64,000 nucleotides of DNA, from positions 2,790,001 through 2,854,000 of the forward strand of contig OZ253559.1 of the NCBI GenBank assembly GCA_965262785.1, given 5' to 3'. This stretch comes from G965218495 sp965262785. Lineage in GTDB: Bacteria; Bacteroidota; Rhodothermia; Rhodothermales; Bin80. Below, one piece after another: positions 36,693 through 45,492 of the stretch. The number at the start of each line of letters is the position of its first letter. Within the stretch, counting starts at the first letter, position 1. Both the position numbers and the translations under genes were made by a program. A model generated the notes under the pieces. That model was not told the DNA's origin and did no database searches. It worked only from the letters and a program-made list of their open reading frames with translations.

Positions 36693-38432
36693 CTATATGT
36701 CGGTAGCTGCTATGGCACTTTCGGCAACACTCGTGATTGCATCCAGTTTTGCGCCGATGTCCGGGTCGATCTCGTTCTCGGGAACATGGTCGGCAAGTTC
36801 GTAGAATGCCTTCTTGTTCATAAGATTGGGCAAGCCGACTTCCTTAAAGTAAGCCTGGAATAAGGGTGTTAGGAAATCATCGCTCGCCTTCAAGTTGTGG
36901 TCCCAAGGAGATCCTTTGCCCAAGACCTCTAATGCCTTACCAACCTTTGCTATGGCACCCATCATGGCGCCCAATCGTCTGTCGACTTCGGCACCCTCAA
37001 AGAGAGGTCCCTCCGCAGTCGCCCTCGCGGACGCACGCGCAAAATTTTGTAGGGTTGCATTGGTACAGAGATAGTTCTCGATCTCTCGTCTTTTCCAAGC
37101 CAAGAATCGAAGCGATGAATCTTTTGGCGTTTCACGATCCAAACGATCGAAAAGAGCAACGCCCTTCAGACCGGGCAGCGCCTCTCTTAGACCATGAAAA
37201 TGGTCCTTCGCTTTCGAAGATTGATTTCCAACATACTTGACAAAGGGCCTCTTCAGTACCTGCATGGCGCTGTTCTTGCCAAGCCTCTTGGCGAAGGCCT
37301 GAAGAATCTTTAGGTCCGTTGGTCCTTCCAGATAGAGAACCCACCCGGTCAGTTCCGCCATGTAGTATTGATCGGACCCTATATCTACAAGCGCCTTGCG
37401 CACCTGACTTTCCCTACCACTTATTCGATGCGGTTTACCGACAAATGCGATAACTAAGTCATTTACCGCAGCTTCATGCAGCAACACCTCAGAATGACTT
37501 GCCGCAATGATCTGACTACCACTCTCCTGGGCCATTTCGGATATCAGACTGTAGATCTGACGCTGGCGAAGGACTTCGAGATGAGCGCCAGGTTCGTCCA
37601 GTAGAATGACTGCACCAGGATTGGCCTTCATGTAAGCAAGCAGCAGAAGGGTCTGCTGCAATCCCCGTCCACTTGATGAGAGGTCGAGTGCCACGTCGCG
37701 CTCCCGATAACCCATTGCGATCTCTCCCCTCTCTACCACATAGCGAGGGCTGTCGAGATCCACTCCGAAGAGCTCCTTGATCCGTTGCGCCAATGCTGTC
37801 CACTGGCTTGGACTCTTATCCCAGATACGGAAGCACAGATTTCGTAACACTTCGGCCGTGCGACCTTCACCGATCCGTACATTCACGGCACCTGGATCGA
37901 GCCGCGTCTCGGTGGCGGCTAGGCCGGACATAGGAGACAGGAAAGCCATGCTTAGGGACCCAGCTTCGCGCGGAATGGGCATTCGTGCTGGGGTGCTGCT
38001 CTGATCAAGCCGCAGCGGCCGGCAATAGAGTGATTCCACGTTGGCGAAGTCAAATTCTAAACCGCAGGCCCAGACTTTGTCCTTGCCGATGCCCTCCACT
38101 ATGATGTCGATTCTCACATTGCTCGTCCGTGGACTGCCCTCGACGCGTTGAATGTCTCGGAGCCGCAGATTGCGCCACAAAAGGGCGGTGCTGGGATGAG
38201 GAATGGCCAGCAGATCCCTCCGGTTTAGTGTGACGCCAGAGCGCTTTTCAGGTACGCTCTTTCCCCCACGCTTTTCATTCCACCGCTTCAAGCCAATGTC
38301 CCAGAGGGTAAGCGCCTGCATAGCCGAGGTCTTCCCCGAATTGTTTGGACCTATAAACACAACCGGATTGCCCAGCTCGATCTCAACCTCGCCAAAGCGC
38401 TTGAAATTTCGGATCGTGAGCTTAGTGAGCAT
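36693..38432 (-). CDS. OLD-family ATPase with TOPRIM domain
   Basis: A 579-residue protein. ATPase half: Walker A GPNNSGKT (28-35), signature LSSSGRG (251-257), Walker B AVILLDE (274-280) and a switch His in AASHS (313). TOPRIM half: Glu369 in LYLEGPTD and the Asp pair in LFDRLD (429, 432), then a helical tail. OLD proteins are ABC-type ATPases with a metal-dependent TOPRIM nuclease and act against phages, alone or with a UvrD-like helicase (GajB in Gabija). No helicase is adjacent, so it may be a stand-alone OLD nuclease. It faces the ShosT-like operon tail to tail across decayed sequence, supporting a defence island. Confidence 0.85.
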   Translation of the reverse strand: MLTKLTIRNFKRFGEVEIELGNPVVFIGPNNSGKTSAMQALTLWDIGLKRWNEKRGGKSVPEKRSGVTLNRRDLLAIPHPSTALLWRNLRLRDIQRVEGSPRTSNVRIDIIVEGIGKDKVWACGLEFDFANVESLYCRPLRLDQSSTPARMPIPREAGSLSMAFLSPMSGLAATETRLDPGAVNVRIGEGRTAEVLRNLCFRIWDKSPSQWTALAQRIKELFGVDLDSPRYVVERGEIAMGYRERDVALDLSSSGRGLQQTLLLLAYMKANPGAVILLDEPGAHLEVLRQRQIYSLISEMAQESGSQIIAASHSEVLLHEAAVNDLVIAFVGKPHRISGRESQVRKALVDIGSDQYYMAELTGWVLYLEGPTDLKILQAFAKRLGKNSAMQVLKRPFVKYVGNQSSKAKDHFHGLREALPGLKGVALFDRLDRETPKDSSLRFLAWKRREIENYLCTNATLQNFARASARATAEGPLFEGAEVDRRLGAMMGAIAKVGKALEVLGKGSPWDHNLKASDDFLTPLFQAYFKEVGLPNLMNKKAFYELADHVPENEIDPDIGAKLDAITSVAESAIAATDI

Positions 38433-39140
38433 GCCCTATCTCCTGACGGTGGTTGCGGACCTTCACCCCGACTGTGCTTCGCACGGTACATCAGGGAGGG
38501 CCGGCGGCTTGCCATTGCCGAAGCCGCCGAACCCTTGAAGGTAGCGCTTTCAGCTTCGTACTTCGCAAACAAGGGCGACCTGTCGCCATCTCCAACGAAA
38601 CTTAAAAACAAACCACTCTAAAATGGTCAGATCTCGTGCACAAACCTCAATTGGCTCACCGGATATGCCACACTTGGCGGAGAAATACCCGCCTCTCGAT
38701 TAGATTCAGATTTGCATTGGTGGTGCATGGTTGGGTTTTGCTGGCCCTAGTCTTCACTGCTGCACCGCGGAATTCGCGGGGCCAGTCCGCAACAATACGT
38801 TGTACACTTGTTCTGTTCCCGAAACCAACTGGCACCCATATCCAGCCGGCCATTTCCCTTTTCATGCCTGGACCGATCTCGTAGCCGACCAAACAGCGCA
38901 GTCAGCATGAACTCGAACGCTATCCACACCGGGACAGCCTGGTCCCGCAATTTCCCGTCATCCAGGAGGCGCAATTTTCTTAAGATGGCCGAAATCGTGC
39001 CCAGCGATTGGGGTACACTTCAGACCCGCGTCATGACTCCGTGCCTTGAACGGCTGGTATATTCAGCGAGTGGCCCGACGTGTCGAGCCTCCCCCAAATA
39101 GGTATGCGGCAACCAATGTGCGACTCTGGCGTATTGCACG
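38433..39140. other. Intergenic, no gene recognised
   Basis: About 700 bp between the divergent OLD-like gene and the small-gene cluster. Promoters for both must lie here; TATATT at 39058-39063 is a possible box for the plus-strand cluster. No coding content recognised. Confidence 0.45.
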
Positions 39141-39386
39141 TTGTTTTTGTTGCAACCTTTTCCTTTCTTTAGCGCACAAATCGTACGGACCTGCTCAATA
39201 TTGACCTTCAAGTTTGACGACCCGGCAGTGGCCAACCTCCTACTGCTAGTTGCAGTGTTGGGCTTCATGTGGAAGGTCTCCGAGCGACTAGCTCGAATAG
39301 AGGGCTGGATAGAGGGCCGTTTAACCACTGAACAAGCAGCGGCACAGCCTCAGGGCACAGTGGCGTACATGGCTGTCACGAACTAG
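39141..39386 (+). CDS. Small single-TM protein, unknown
   Basis: Up to 81 residues if read from TTG at 39141; the start is uncertain. A hydrophobic helix (PAVANLLLLVAVLGFMW) is followed by a short amphipathic, coiled-coil-like stretch (KVSERLARIEGWIEGRL) and a polar tail. The pattern of one membrane helix plus a coiled coil recalls small phage or toxin-related membrane proteins, but I cannot assign a family. First of five small plus-strand frames. Confidence 0.4.
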   Translation: MFLLQPFPFFSAQIVRTCSILTFKFDDPAVANLLLLVAVLGFMWKVSERLARIEGWIEGRLTTEQAAAQPQGTVAYMAVTN

Positions 39387-39451
39387 GTACCATCGAGTCA
39401 GAAGCTCCCTCCCTCACCCTGCGGGCATGGCCCGCTGCGTCCTTTAGTCGA

Positions 39452-39718
39452 ATGCAATTCATGAACGAGGAAAAAGCTGCGTACTACTACGTACCTGAAC
39501 AAAACATCGGACACCTTTCGAGCCCCGTAGATAGTGAAACCCGCAAGGTTGTAGGAGAGACTTTAGACGATCTTTCTGAGTTGCATAGAAATATCGTGAG
39601 TCCTACTAAGCTCCAAGCCGTAATCGCGGACGAGGCTCAGCGATTAGCCAACATATGGATTTCAAGCGAGGACCTTAAGAAGGATTTAGCAGACGTATAC
39701 CTTCGACAGGCTTCCTAG
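39452..39718 (+). CDS. Small acidic protein, unknown
   Basis: An 88-residue acidic, mainly helical protein (ETLDDLSELHRNIVSPTKLQ; DEAQRLANIWISSEDLKKDL). Codon use and composition look protein-like, but no family was recognised. It lies between two other small genes on the same strand, 65 bp after the TM protein and 83 bp before the next gene. An antitoxin-like role is conceivable from size and charge only. Confidence 0.45.
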   Translation: MQFMNEEKAAYYYVPEQNIGHLSSPVDSETRKVVGETLDDLSELHRNIVSPTKLQAVIADEAQRLANIWISSEDLKKDLADVYLRQAS

Positions 39719-39801
39719 CACCTTCAATTCGTCGTTGCCAGACCCCCCAATCCTATGGAGCTAAGATGAGCAATGACCTTTAGCAGTTCGATCCCAAACC
39801 C

Positions 39802-40062
39802 ATGCATGCTATGGCAACCAGACTAATCAAGGATTCCAAGACAGGCCAGATAGTTAAAGTCGACATGGTCGAAATCGTTGGCTTGGTCAACAGTCCCATA
39901 GTTGTTACCCTACGTGACGGGGCTGTCATACGGATTAAGATGGATATTGCGCAAGCTGGACGCGTGAAGGGTAAACTCAGTCCACAAGGAGAGCCAATCT
40001 ACCAGCTACAGATGGGGTACACATTTGGGCTTCTGAGGCTACCGGAAGGTCACACCATTTAG
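39802..40062 (+). CDS. Small beta-rich protein, unknown
   Basis: An 86-residue protein with alternating beta-type segments (GQIVKVDMVEIVGLVNSPIV, VVTLRDGAVIRIKMDIAQAG) and a basic bias. It ends 9 bp before the next gene, so the two are probably co-translated. No family recognised. Confidence 0.45.
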   Translation: MHAMATRLIKDSKTGQIVKVDMVEIVGLVNSPIVVTLRDGAVIRIKMDIAQAGRVKGKLSPQGEPIYQLQMGYTFGLLRLPEGHTI

Positions 40063-40071
40063 GCTATAAAG

Positions 40072-40467
40072 ATGATTGATACCATTACTACGCCGAAATG
40101 CCACCTCGCCTACGAAAATGGCTTTCTGGGTCCAAGTTGGCATAGTTTCGATGCCCCATTACTGTGGTGCCCAGTTGATACAGATGGAATTGTCATTTAC
40201 AAGGTGCCTTTTGGAGACAAAACGCTGATAAGACGTGAACGCTTAGTGCTGGCTGCCAAAAAGTCCAAATGCGGTAAGTACTTCACTGTTGAGGTGGAGG
40301 ATTTCGACATGGTTCTATCGGAATCGACCTTGGCAGAGCTGAAAGACGTAGTTGATTCTGTGTTGCGGATACTGTGGAGGCGATACGTGATGGGTGACCC
40401 AGAAAGGATGACGTTAGGAGCAGTCGAGCTTACAAATCGACTAAAAGCAACCTACAGGTTGGTTTAG
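40072..40467 (+). CDS. Hypothetical protein paired with a HicA-like gene
   Basis: A 131-residue protein. The first half is beta-rich with several Trp and Cys residues (FLGPSWHSFDAPLLWCPVDT); the second is helical (STLAELKDVVDSVLRILWRR). The stop is followed after one base by the ATG of the HicA-like gene, which suggests a functional pair. It does not show the HicB fold by eye. If the downstream protein is a toxin, this could be its antitoxin, but that is inference from position. Confidence 0.5.
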   Translation: MIDTITTPKCHLAYENGFLGPSWHSFDAPLLWCPVDTDGIVIYKVPFGDKTLIRRERLVLAAKKSKCGKYFTVEVEDFDMVLSESTLAELKDVVDSVLRILWRRYVMGDPERMTLGAVELTNRLKATYRLV

Positions 40468-40468
40468 C

Positions 40469-40756
40469 ATGGCATCCTTGGCAAAGCGCAAGGTAGTATC
40501 TGCCTTGCAGAGGAAAGGGCTCGAGAAGGATAAAGACGGAGATCACGTGGTTCTGACGTACCGAAAACGTGACGGATCGCTATCCAATATCTCAACGCGC
40601 GTTAGCCATGGCAGCCGACCGAAGGACTTGGGCGACTATCTCATTGGGGAGATGAGGACACAGTGCAGACTTTCAAAAGACGAGTTTATCCGTCTCGCTA
40701 ACTGCCCAATGGAGCAAAAGGAATACGAAGAGATAGTGCAAGAGCATCTTCGTTAG
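40469..40756 (+). CDS. HicA/YcfA-like small protein
   Basis: A 95-residue protein of the HicA-like type: KRKVVSALQRKGLEKDKDG, then DHVVLTY with His26 at the position of the catalytic His of HicA mRNA interferases, and ISTRVSHGSRPKDLGDYLIG. A C-terminal extension (LSKDEFIRLANCPMEQKEYE) occurs in a related group of longer HicA-like proteins. The double-stranded RNA-binding-like fold would allow mRNA cleavage. It starts one base after the preceding stop. Last gene of the small cluster. Confidence 0.6.
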   Translation: MASLAKRKVVSALQRKGLEKDKDGDHVVLTYRKRDGSLSNISTRVSHGSRPKDLGDYLIGEMRTQCRLSKDEFIRLANCPMEQKEYEEIVQEHLR

Positions 40757-40849
40757 CCCCTGGGGTGTCCGCGATAGCCTAACCCCAAGCAACTTAACTA
40801 CGTATCTCCCTTATGTTGGGTAGACCACACACCAACGGCATACACCTCA

Positions 40850-41575
40850 ATGCGCATTACAACTTTGCTGGCCGCAGTAACGGCACTTTCCCTGGCCGCG
40901 TGCCAAAGCCCGGAATCCACTTCCGACTCCGGGATGGAAAGTGAGACCGTGGAACCGGAAATGACTGACGGCTGGATTGCCCTAACCGCCGAACACTGGC
41001 GAGGCTACCAGAAGGACAGCCTGCCCTCTGCGTGGGCCGAATTGGACAACGGCGCGCTACACTTTACAGGGGAGGGGGAAGGAGGCGACATTGTCACTCG
41101 GGATCAGTACGACAACTTTGAGTTGGAGCTCGAGTGGAAGATATCCGAAGGAGGCAACAGCGGCATCATGTTTCGGGTGAGCGAGGACCACGACTACCCA
41201 TGGCGTACAGGGCCGGAATTCCAGGTGCTTGATGATGACAATCACCCGGACGCAATGGAGGGGGGCGACCGCTTGGCGGGCGCCAACTATGATATGCACG
41301 CGCCTTCAGAGAGCGTCGTCAAGCCGGTGGGCGAATGGAATGCGGTGCGCATCGTGGTCAACGGCGCACACGTGGAGCATTGGATGAATGGCGTAATGGT
41401 TGTCTCCTATACCCTGTGGAGTGACGAGTGGAAAGAGCGGATTGCCAGCAGCAAGTGGATCGATATGCCCAACTACGGAATGCAGCAGATCGGGCACATC
41501 TGCCTCCAAGACCACGGGGATCAGGTCTGGTTTCGCAACGTGCGCGTGCGCCAGCTGACGGCCGCAGACGCGTAG
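40850..41575 (+). CDS. DUF1080 (3-keto-disaccharide hydrolase domain) lipoprotein
   Basis: A 241-residue lipoprotein (lipobox SLAAC, Cys18) consisting of one DUF1080 lectin-like jelly roll: GGDIVTRDQYDNFELELEWK, GNSGIMFRVSED, EFQVLDDDNHPD and the end DHGDQVWFRNVRVRQL. DUF1080 proteins bind or hydrolyse modified glucosides, including 3-keto-glucosides. It faces the PQQ dehydrogenase gene tail to tail with one base between the genes. The same domain opens the large disrupted protein at 48129-50397, so both probably serve the same pathway. Confidence 0.9.
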   Translation: MRITTLLAAVTALSLAACQSPESTSDSGMESETVEPEMTDGWIALTAEHWRGYQKDSLPSAWAELDNGALHFTGEGEGGDIVTRDQYDNFELELEWKISEGGNSGIMFRVSEDHDYPWRTGPEFQVLDDDNHPDAMEGGDRLAGANYDMHAPSESVVKPVGEWNAVRIVVNGAHVEHWMNGVMVVSYTLWSDEWKERIASSKWIDMPNYGMQQIGHICLQDHGDQVWFRNVRVRQLTAADA

Positions 41576-41576
41576 C

Positions 41577-43724
41577 CTACTCAGGCAGGGCAAAGGCTAC
41601 GTACGTGTCGCCCGATTTTGTGCCCATCTTGCCGCCGCCGGCTGCGATTACCACGTACTGGCGTCCTTCTACCTCATAGGTCGCGGGCGTTGCATAGCCG
41701 CCAGCGGGAAGCTGTGTTTCCCAGAGGACTGCACCGGTATCCTTGTCAAAGGCACGAAAGCGTTCATCCTTTGACGCGCCGATGAAAAGAAGTCCGCCTG
41801 CCGTCACCACCGGTCCACCGTAGTTCTCGGTGCCTGTGACGGGAATGCCACGCGCGGTGAGCTCATCAAATTCTCCCAGGGGCACTGTCCACACGATCTG
41901 GCCCGCGCTCAGGTCAATAGCGTTGAGTGTTCCCCAGGGCGGCTTGACGGCCGGGTATCCTTCTTCATCAAAGAACCGATTGTATCCCGTGTGCCCATAA
42001 GGGCTGCCGGCAAAAAAGGTGCTAAGCCGCTCCGCTTGTTCGTCTACCTGAGTCGGCGCCTCGTCATCCTCGCCAAACAAGAAGTTGGTTATGTTGGCTA
42101 CCTCCAATTCGGTCAGGAACCCAAATGACGGCATAAATCCCATGCCACGCGCAATCTGTTCAGCTACCGCTTCTCGTGAGGCACGGTCTTGCAAACCTAT
42201 GAGGGCAGGGGACGACTGATCAGTGTTCCCTTCCATCTGGCTGCCGTGGCAGCCTGCACAGTAGCGCGCATACAGGCCACTGCCAGTCGAAGCATTGTCA
42301 GGATTGAGCTCTACCATGGTCAGAATCCACGGCATCTCGTTGCTATTGACATACAGCATGCCGGTCGCGGGGTCGTAGCCGGAGCCTCCCCATTCTGCGC
42401 CGCCATCAAAGCCGGGATAGATCATCGTGCCCTGCGTGCTGGGTGGTACAAACTGACCGTTGGAGCGTGCCGTGCGGAAGATGTCCTGGACAAAGGCGGT
42501 GGCTTCCGGCGAGATGTCCGTTATGCCCTCTTCGCCAAAGTACTGCCGTGCAAAAGGCGGGGGCGCGGTGGGTATGGGCTGTGTCGGCCAGGCTTCTTCG
42601 CCCACCAGGTCGCTGGCAGGGAAGCTGTGCTCTTCTATGGGAAAGAGAGACTCGCCGGTTTCTCGGTCAAAAACAAAGACGAATCCACTCTTGGTAGCTA
42701 CCGCAACGGCATCGATCTGCTGACCGTCTTGCTCAACCGTGACGAGGTTGGGAGGCGAGGGCAGGTCGCGATCCCAGATGTCATGGTGTACAATCTGATA
42801 GTGCCAGATGCGTTCACCCGTCGCCGCATCGAGTGCCAGGAGACTGTTTGCGAAGAGGTTCTGGCCTTTGCGATTGCCACCCCAGAAGTCAAACGCCGCT
42901 GACCCGGTGGGCAGGAATACGATGCCTCGTTCCTTGTCCAGGCTGAGACCCGTCCACGCATTCGCACCCCCAATACGCTCATAGGCATCATCGGGCCAGG
43001 TATCATAGCCTAACTCGCCTGGGTGCGGGATGGTGTGGAAGATCCACTTCATGGCTCCGCTTCGCACATCGTACGCCCGGATGTGGCCGGGCGCACTCTG
43101 CGGGCCTTCCGAAAGGCTAGTACCCTGAATCAGCAGCTTTTCGTAGATGATTCCAGGGGTTCGCGCACCAACGGAAAGGCCGGTCACATCTCGACCCAGC
43201 CCCTCGCGAAGGTCGACGGACCCTTGATTGCCAAACGACTCGATTGGAACACCCGTTGCTGCATTCAGCGCAAAAAGCCTCGCGCCGCCGGTGAAGAGTA
43301 TGCGCGACTGGTGAGCACGGTCACCCTCCCAATACGAGACGCCGCGCAAGATGGAGGGACCCTCCGCTACGGCACCTGCCGCAAAGGGGTCAAAGCTCCA
43401 CAGCAATTCGCCCGTTGCCGCCTGGAGCGCGAACACTTTGACGCGGGGGGAAACGGCGAAGAGCACGCCATCCACGATGATCGGGTTGCACTGGATTTGC
43501 GTGCGCCCGGTAGTATCGGCATCGCCGGTGGCGTACGTCCAAGCTACCGATAGACGGTCAACGTTCGTACGATTAATCTGGTCAAGTGTGGAGTAGTGGC
43601 TACTCGTGTGGTCCCCAAGGTACACGGACCAGGTCCTATACGGATCCTCTGCCTGCCAGGAATTGCAAGCGGGCAAGCAGAGCAGCACCACTACGCAAAC
43701 GGAGGCGACGCGAAGCATTGGCAA
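41577..43724 (-). CDS. PQQ-dependent dehydrogenase with inserted cytochrome c domain, lipoprotein
   Basis: A 715-residue lipoprotein (LLCLPAC) with an eight-bladed PQQ propeller: WSVYLGDHTSSHYSTLDQIN at the start, the blade motifs ATGELLWSF and ATGERIWHYQ, and the C-terminal PATYEVEGRQYVVIAAGGG. A cytochrome c domain with haem motif CAGCH at about residues 489-493 is inserted between blades. Such enzymes oxidise sugars or alcohols in the periplasm and pass electrons through the haem. It lies 240 bp downstream of the SMP-30 gene on the same strand. Substrate likely a glucose-like sugar. Confidence 0.92.
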   Translation of the reverse strand: MPMLRVASVCVVVLLCLPACNSWQAEDPYRTWSVYLGDHTSSHYSTLDQINRTNVDRLSVAWTYATGDADTTGRTQIQCNPIIVDGVLFAVSPRVKVFALQAATGELLWSFDPFAAGAVAEGPSILRGVSYWEGDRAHQSRILFTGGARLFALNAATGVPIESFGNQGSVDLREGLGRDVTGLSVGARTPGIIYEKLLIQGTSLSEGPQSAPGHIRAYDVRSGAMKWIFHTIPHPGELGYDTWPDDAYERIGGANAWTGLSLDKERGIVFLPTGSAAFDFWGGNRKGQNLFANSLLALDAATGERIWHYQIVHHDIWDRDLPSPPNLVTVEQDGQQIDAVAVATKSGFVFVFDRETGESLFPIEEHSFPASDLVGEEAWPTQPIPTAPPPFARQYFGEEGITDISPEATAFVQDIFRTARSNGQFVPPSTQGTMIYPGFDGGAEWGGSGYDPATGMLYVNSNEMPWILTMVELNPDNASTGSGLYARYCAGCHGSQMEGNTDQSSPALIGLQDRASREAVAEQIARGMGFMPSFGFLTELEVANITNFLFGEDDEAPTQVDEQAERLSTFFAGSPYGHTGYNRFFDEEGYPAVKPPWGTLNAIDLSAGQIVWTVPLGEFDELTARGIPVTGTENYGGPVVTAGGLLFIGASKDERFRAFDKDTGAVLWETQLPAGGYATPATYEVEGRQYVVIAAGGGKMGTKSGDTYVAFALPE

Positions 43725-43963
43725 GGGTTAGAATGAGTGTGTGCAAGATAGCAACGAGCCCCGCTTTCAGCACAGCGTTTGTTGGTCTGTTCGGCTGTTT
43801 CGCGAGAGCGTGTGATCGACTTCAAAGCGTGAATGTGCTCAAAAGAACCAAGCAATGCGAGCAGTACGGACTCAATGCGCAAGTAGGCTGCGTGGTTCTG
43901 GAAAAGGGGCTCTTGCCAGGAGCGTCTGGCAGTGATGCGCGGCCATAAGCCGTGACTGCACGC

Positions 43964-44974
43964 TCAGAACCCCATGCCAGTTGTGCTCAGCCGGACCCTC
44001 AGGAGGTGCATGTCGGCTGTAATGAACAGCACCGAGCCGTCCTCGCCAAACGCGCAGTTGCTGGTAGCCTGTCCCGTGTTCAGTGAACCAAGGTGGGTGC
44101 CATCAGGAGAGATTACCAGGACCCCACCCGGGCCAGTGGCAAAGAGGTTGCCGTTGACATCGACTTTGAGCCCGTCCGGCAGGCCAAGGCGCCCAGCAGC
44201 TGAAAGGTGAGATGCATCAAAGAACACGCGTCGGTTAGCAAGCAGTCCTGCCTCGTCTACGTCGTATGCCACCCATATGGGGTTCTGCGGGTCCGAGTTG
44301 GCTACGTATAGCGTGCGCTCGTCGGGCGAGAAGGCGATGCCATTGGGCCGGGTCATCGTGCTGTCCAGTAGCGTTACTTGCCCATCGGTACCCAAACGGT
44401 ATACTCCCTGAAAGTCAATCTCCTTCTCCGGGTCGTCTTCTTTCCTCTCCAGCCCATAGGGTGGGTCCGTGAAATACAGGCTACCGCTGGAATGGTAGGT
44501 CAGGTCATTTGGGCTGTTAAAGCGCTTGCCGTCGTACCGGTCAGCCAGGGTTTCGTACTGGGGAACGGGGGACTCCAGCGGCGCAGTCAGCCTGGCGATG
44601 CGGCGATCTCCATGCTGCGCGAGCACCAGGCGCCCCTCTGCATCCAACACAAGTCCGTTGGAGCCAACTTCGCCGCCCCGGGGAGCGTCACCCGTGTACC
44701 CGGAAGGCAGCAGGTACAGCATGAGCCCGTCTACTTCATTCCACCTGTAGATGGAATTTGGCGGGATGTCTGAAAACAGCACTGCATCCCCAATCCATAC
44801 AGGACCCTCAGACCATTCAAAACCGTTTGCAACTACCTCCAGCGCAGCGTCTTGCGGTACAAGTGCGTCCAGTCTCGGGTCAAGTCGCTCGACAATTCCC
44901 ACGGTGTCGTAGGGTCCAGATTCTGGAGCACACATCGCAAGCAGTATCAAGGGTATCAGAAGGGCTCGGTGCAT
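43964..44974 (-). CDS. SMP-30/gluconolactonase-like lipoprotein
   Basis: A 336-residue protein with a lipoprotein signal (LIPLILLAMC) and an SMP-30 six-bladed propeller: NGFEWSEGPVWIGDAVLFSD, RFNSPNDLTYHSSGSLYFTD, and GLPDGLKVDVNGNLFATGPG, which supply the Glu, Asn and Asp metal ligands of gluconolactonases. It would open aldonolactones formed by the neighbouring dehydrogenases. It starts 4 bp after the cytochrome c stop, the end of the creatininase-ThuA operon. Confidence 0.92.
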   Translation of the reverse strand: MHRALLIPLILLAMCAPESGPYDTVGIVERLDPRLDALVPQDAALEVVANGFEWSEGPVWIGDAVLFSDIPPNSIYRWNEVDGLMLYLLPSGYTGDAPRGGEVGSNGLVLDAEGRLVLAQHGDRRIARLTAPLESPVPQYETLADRYDGKRFNSPNDLTYHSSGSLYFTDPPYGLERKEDDPEKEIDFQGVYRLGTDGQVTLLDSTMTRPNGIAFSPDERTLYVANSDPQNPIWVAYDVDEAGLLANRRVFFDASHLSAAGRLGLPDGLKVDVNGNLFATGPGGVLVISPDGTHLGSLNTGQATSNCAFGEDGSVLFITADMHLLRVRLSTTGMGF

Positions 44975-44978
44975 GGCG

Positions 44979-45482
44979 TCAGCGGCGCTGGGTAGAGTCA
45001 GGAGGAGCGAAGAGGGAACCCAAGGAGCCCGGTATGCCCTGGTTAGATTTCTGCATCAGCTCTTCAGTGGTCCAGGAGGTTGATCGATCCGCCGTGGCTT
45101 TGCGCACCTGCGCAACCTGGTCAGGCGTCACGGCAGAGGCATCGTTGCCCCAAGCGCCGCGCACATACGTCAAAAGGGCAGCCACCTCCTCATCACTCAA
45201 GTAGGACTTCCATGGCGGCATCGCGCCGGAATACACGACACCCCCGACCTTGACTTCGCCCATCATGCCGTCCAGCACCAGTCGAATCAGGCGTCCTTTG
45301 TCTCCGGTGACCCAATCCGTTTCTACCAGCGGCGGAAAGACCCCTGCGATGCCCATGCCGTCGGTTTGATGGCATGACATGCAGCGAGACAGGTAGATCT
45401 CCTCCCCATCGTCAAGCGGTGGCATAGCCACAAAGGCAACCGCTGCAGTAGCGGCGACAACCAGCATTCCCAGCACTCGCAT
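44979..45482 (-). CDS. Secreted mono-haem cytochrome c
   Basis: A 167-residue protein with a signal peptide or anchor (LGMLVVAATAAVAFVAMPP), haem motif CMSCH (about residues 34-38) and a probable axial Met in VYSGAMPPW. The C-terminal 60 residues are a helical extension. It is a likely electron acceptor for the sugar dehydrogenases encoded beside it. It begins 10 bp after the large ThuA/dehydrogenase gene and is followed after 4 bp by the SMP-30 gene. The ISL3 insertion upstream may reduce its transcription. Confidence 0.92.
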   Translation of the reverse strand: MRVLGMLVVAATAAVAFVAMPPLDDGEEIYLSRCMSCHQTDGMGIAGVFPPLVETDWVTGDKGRLIRLVLDGMMGEVKVGGVVYSGAMPPWKSYLSDEEVAALLTYVRGAWGNDASAVTPDQVAQVRKATADRSTSWTTEELMQKSNQGIPGSLGSLFAPPDSTQRR

Positions 45483-45492
45483 GCGCGTAGAG

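Noticed and set aside
36318..36863. 181-codon plus-strand frame between the HAD and OLD-like genes
   Set aside because: Its 3' third is antisense to the ATPase gene, and the rest has no recognisable family.
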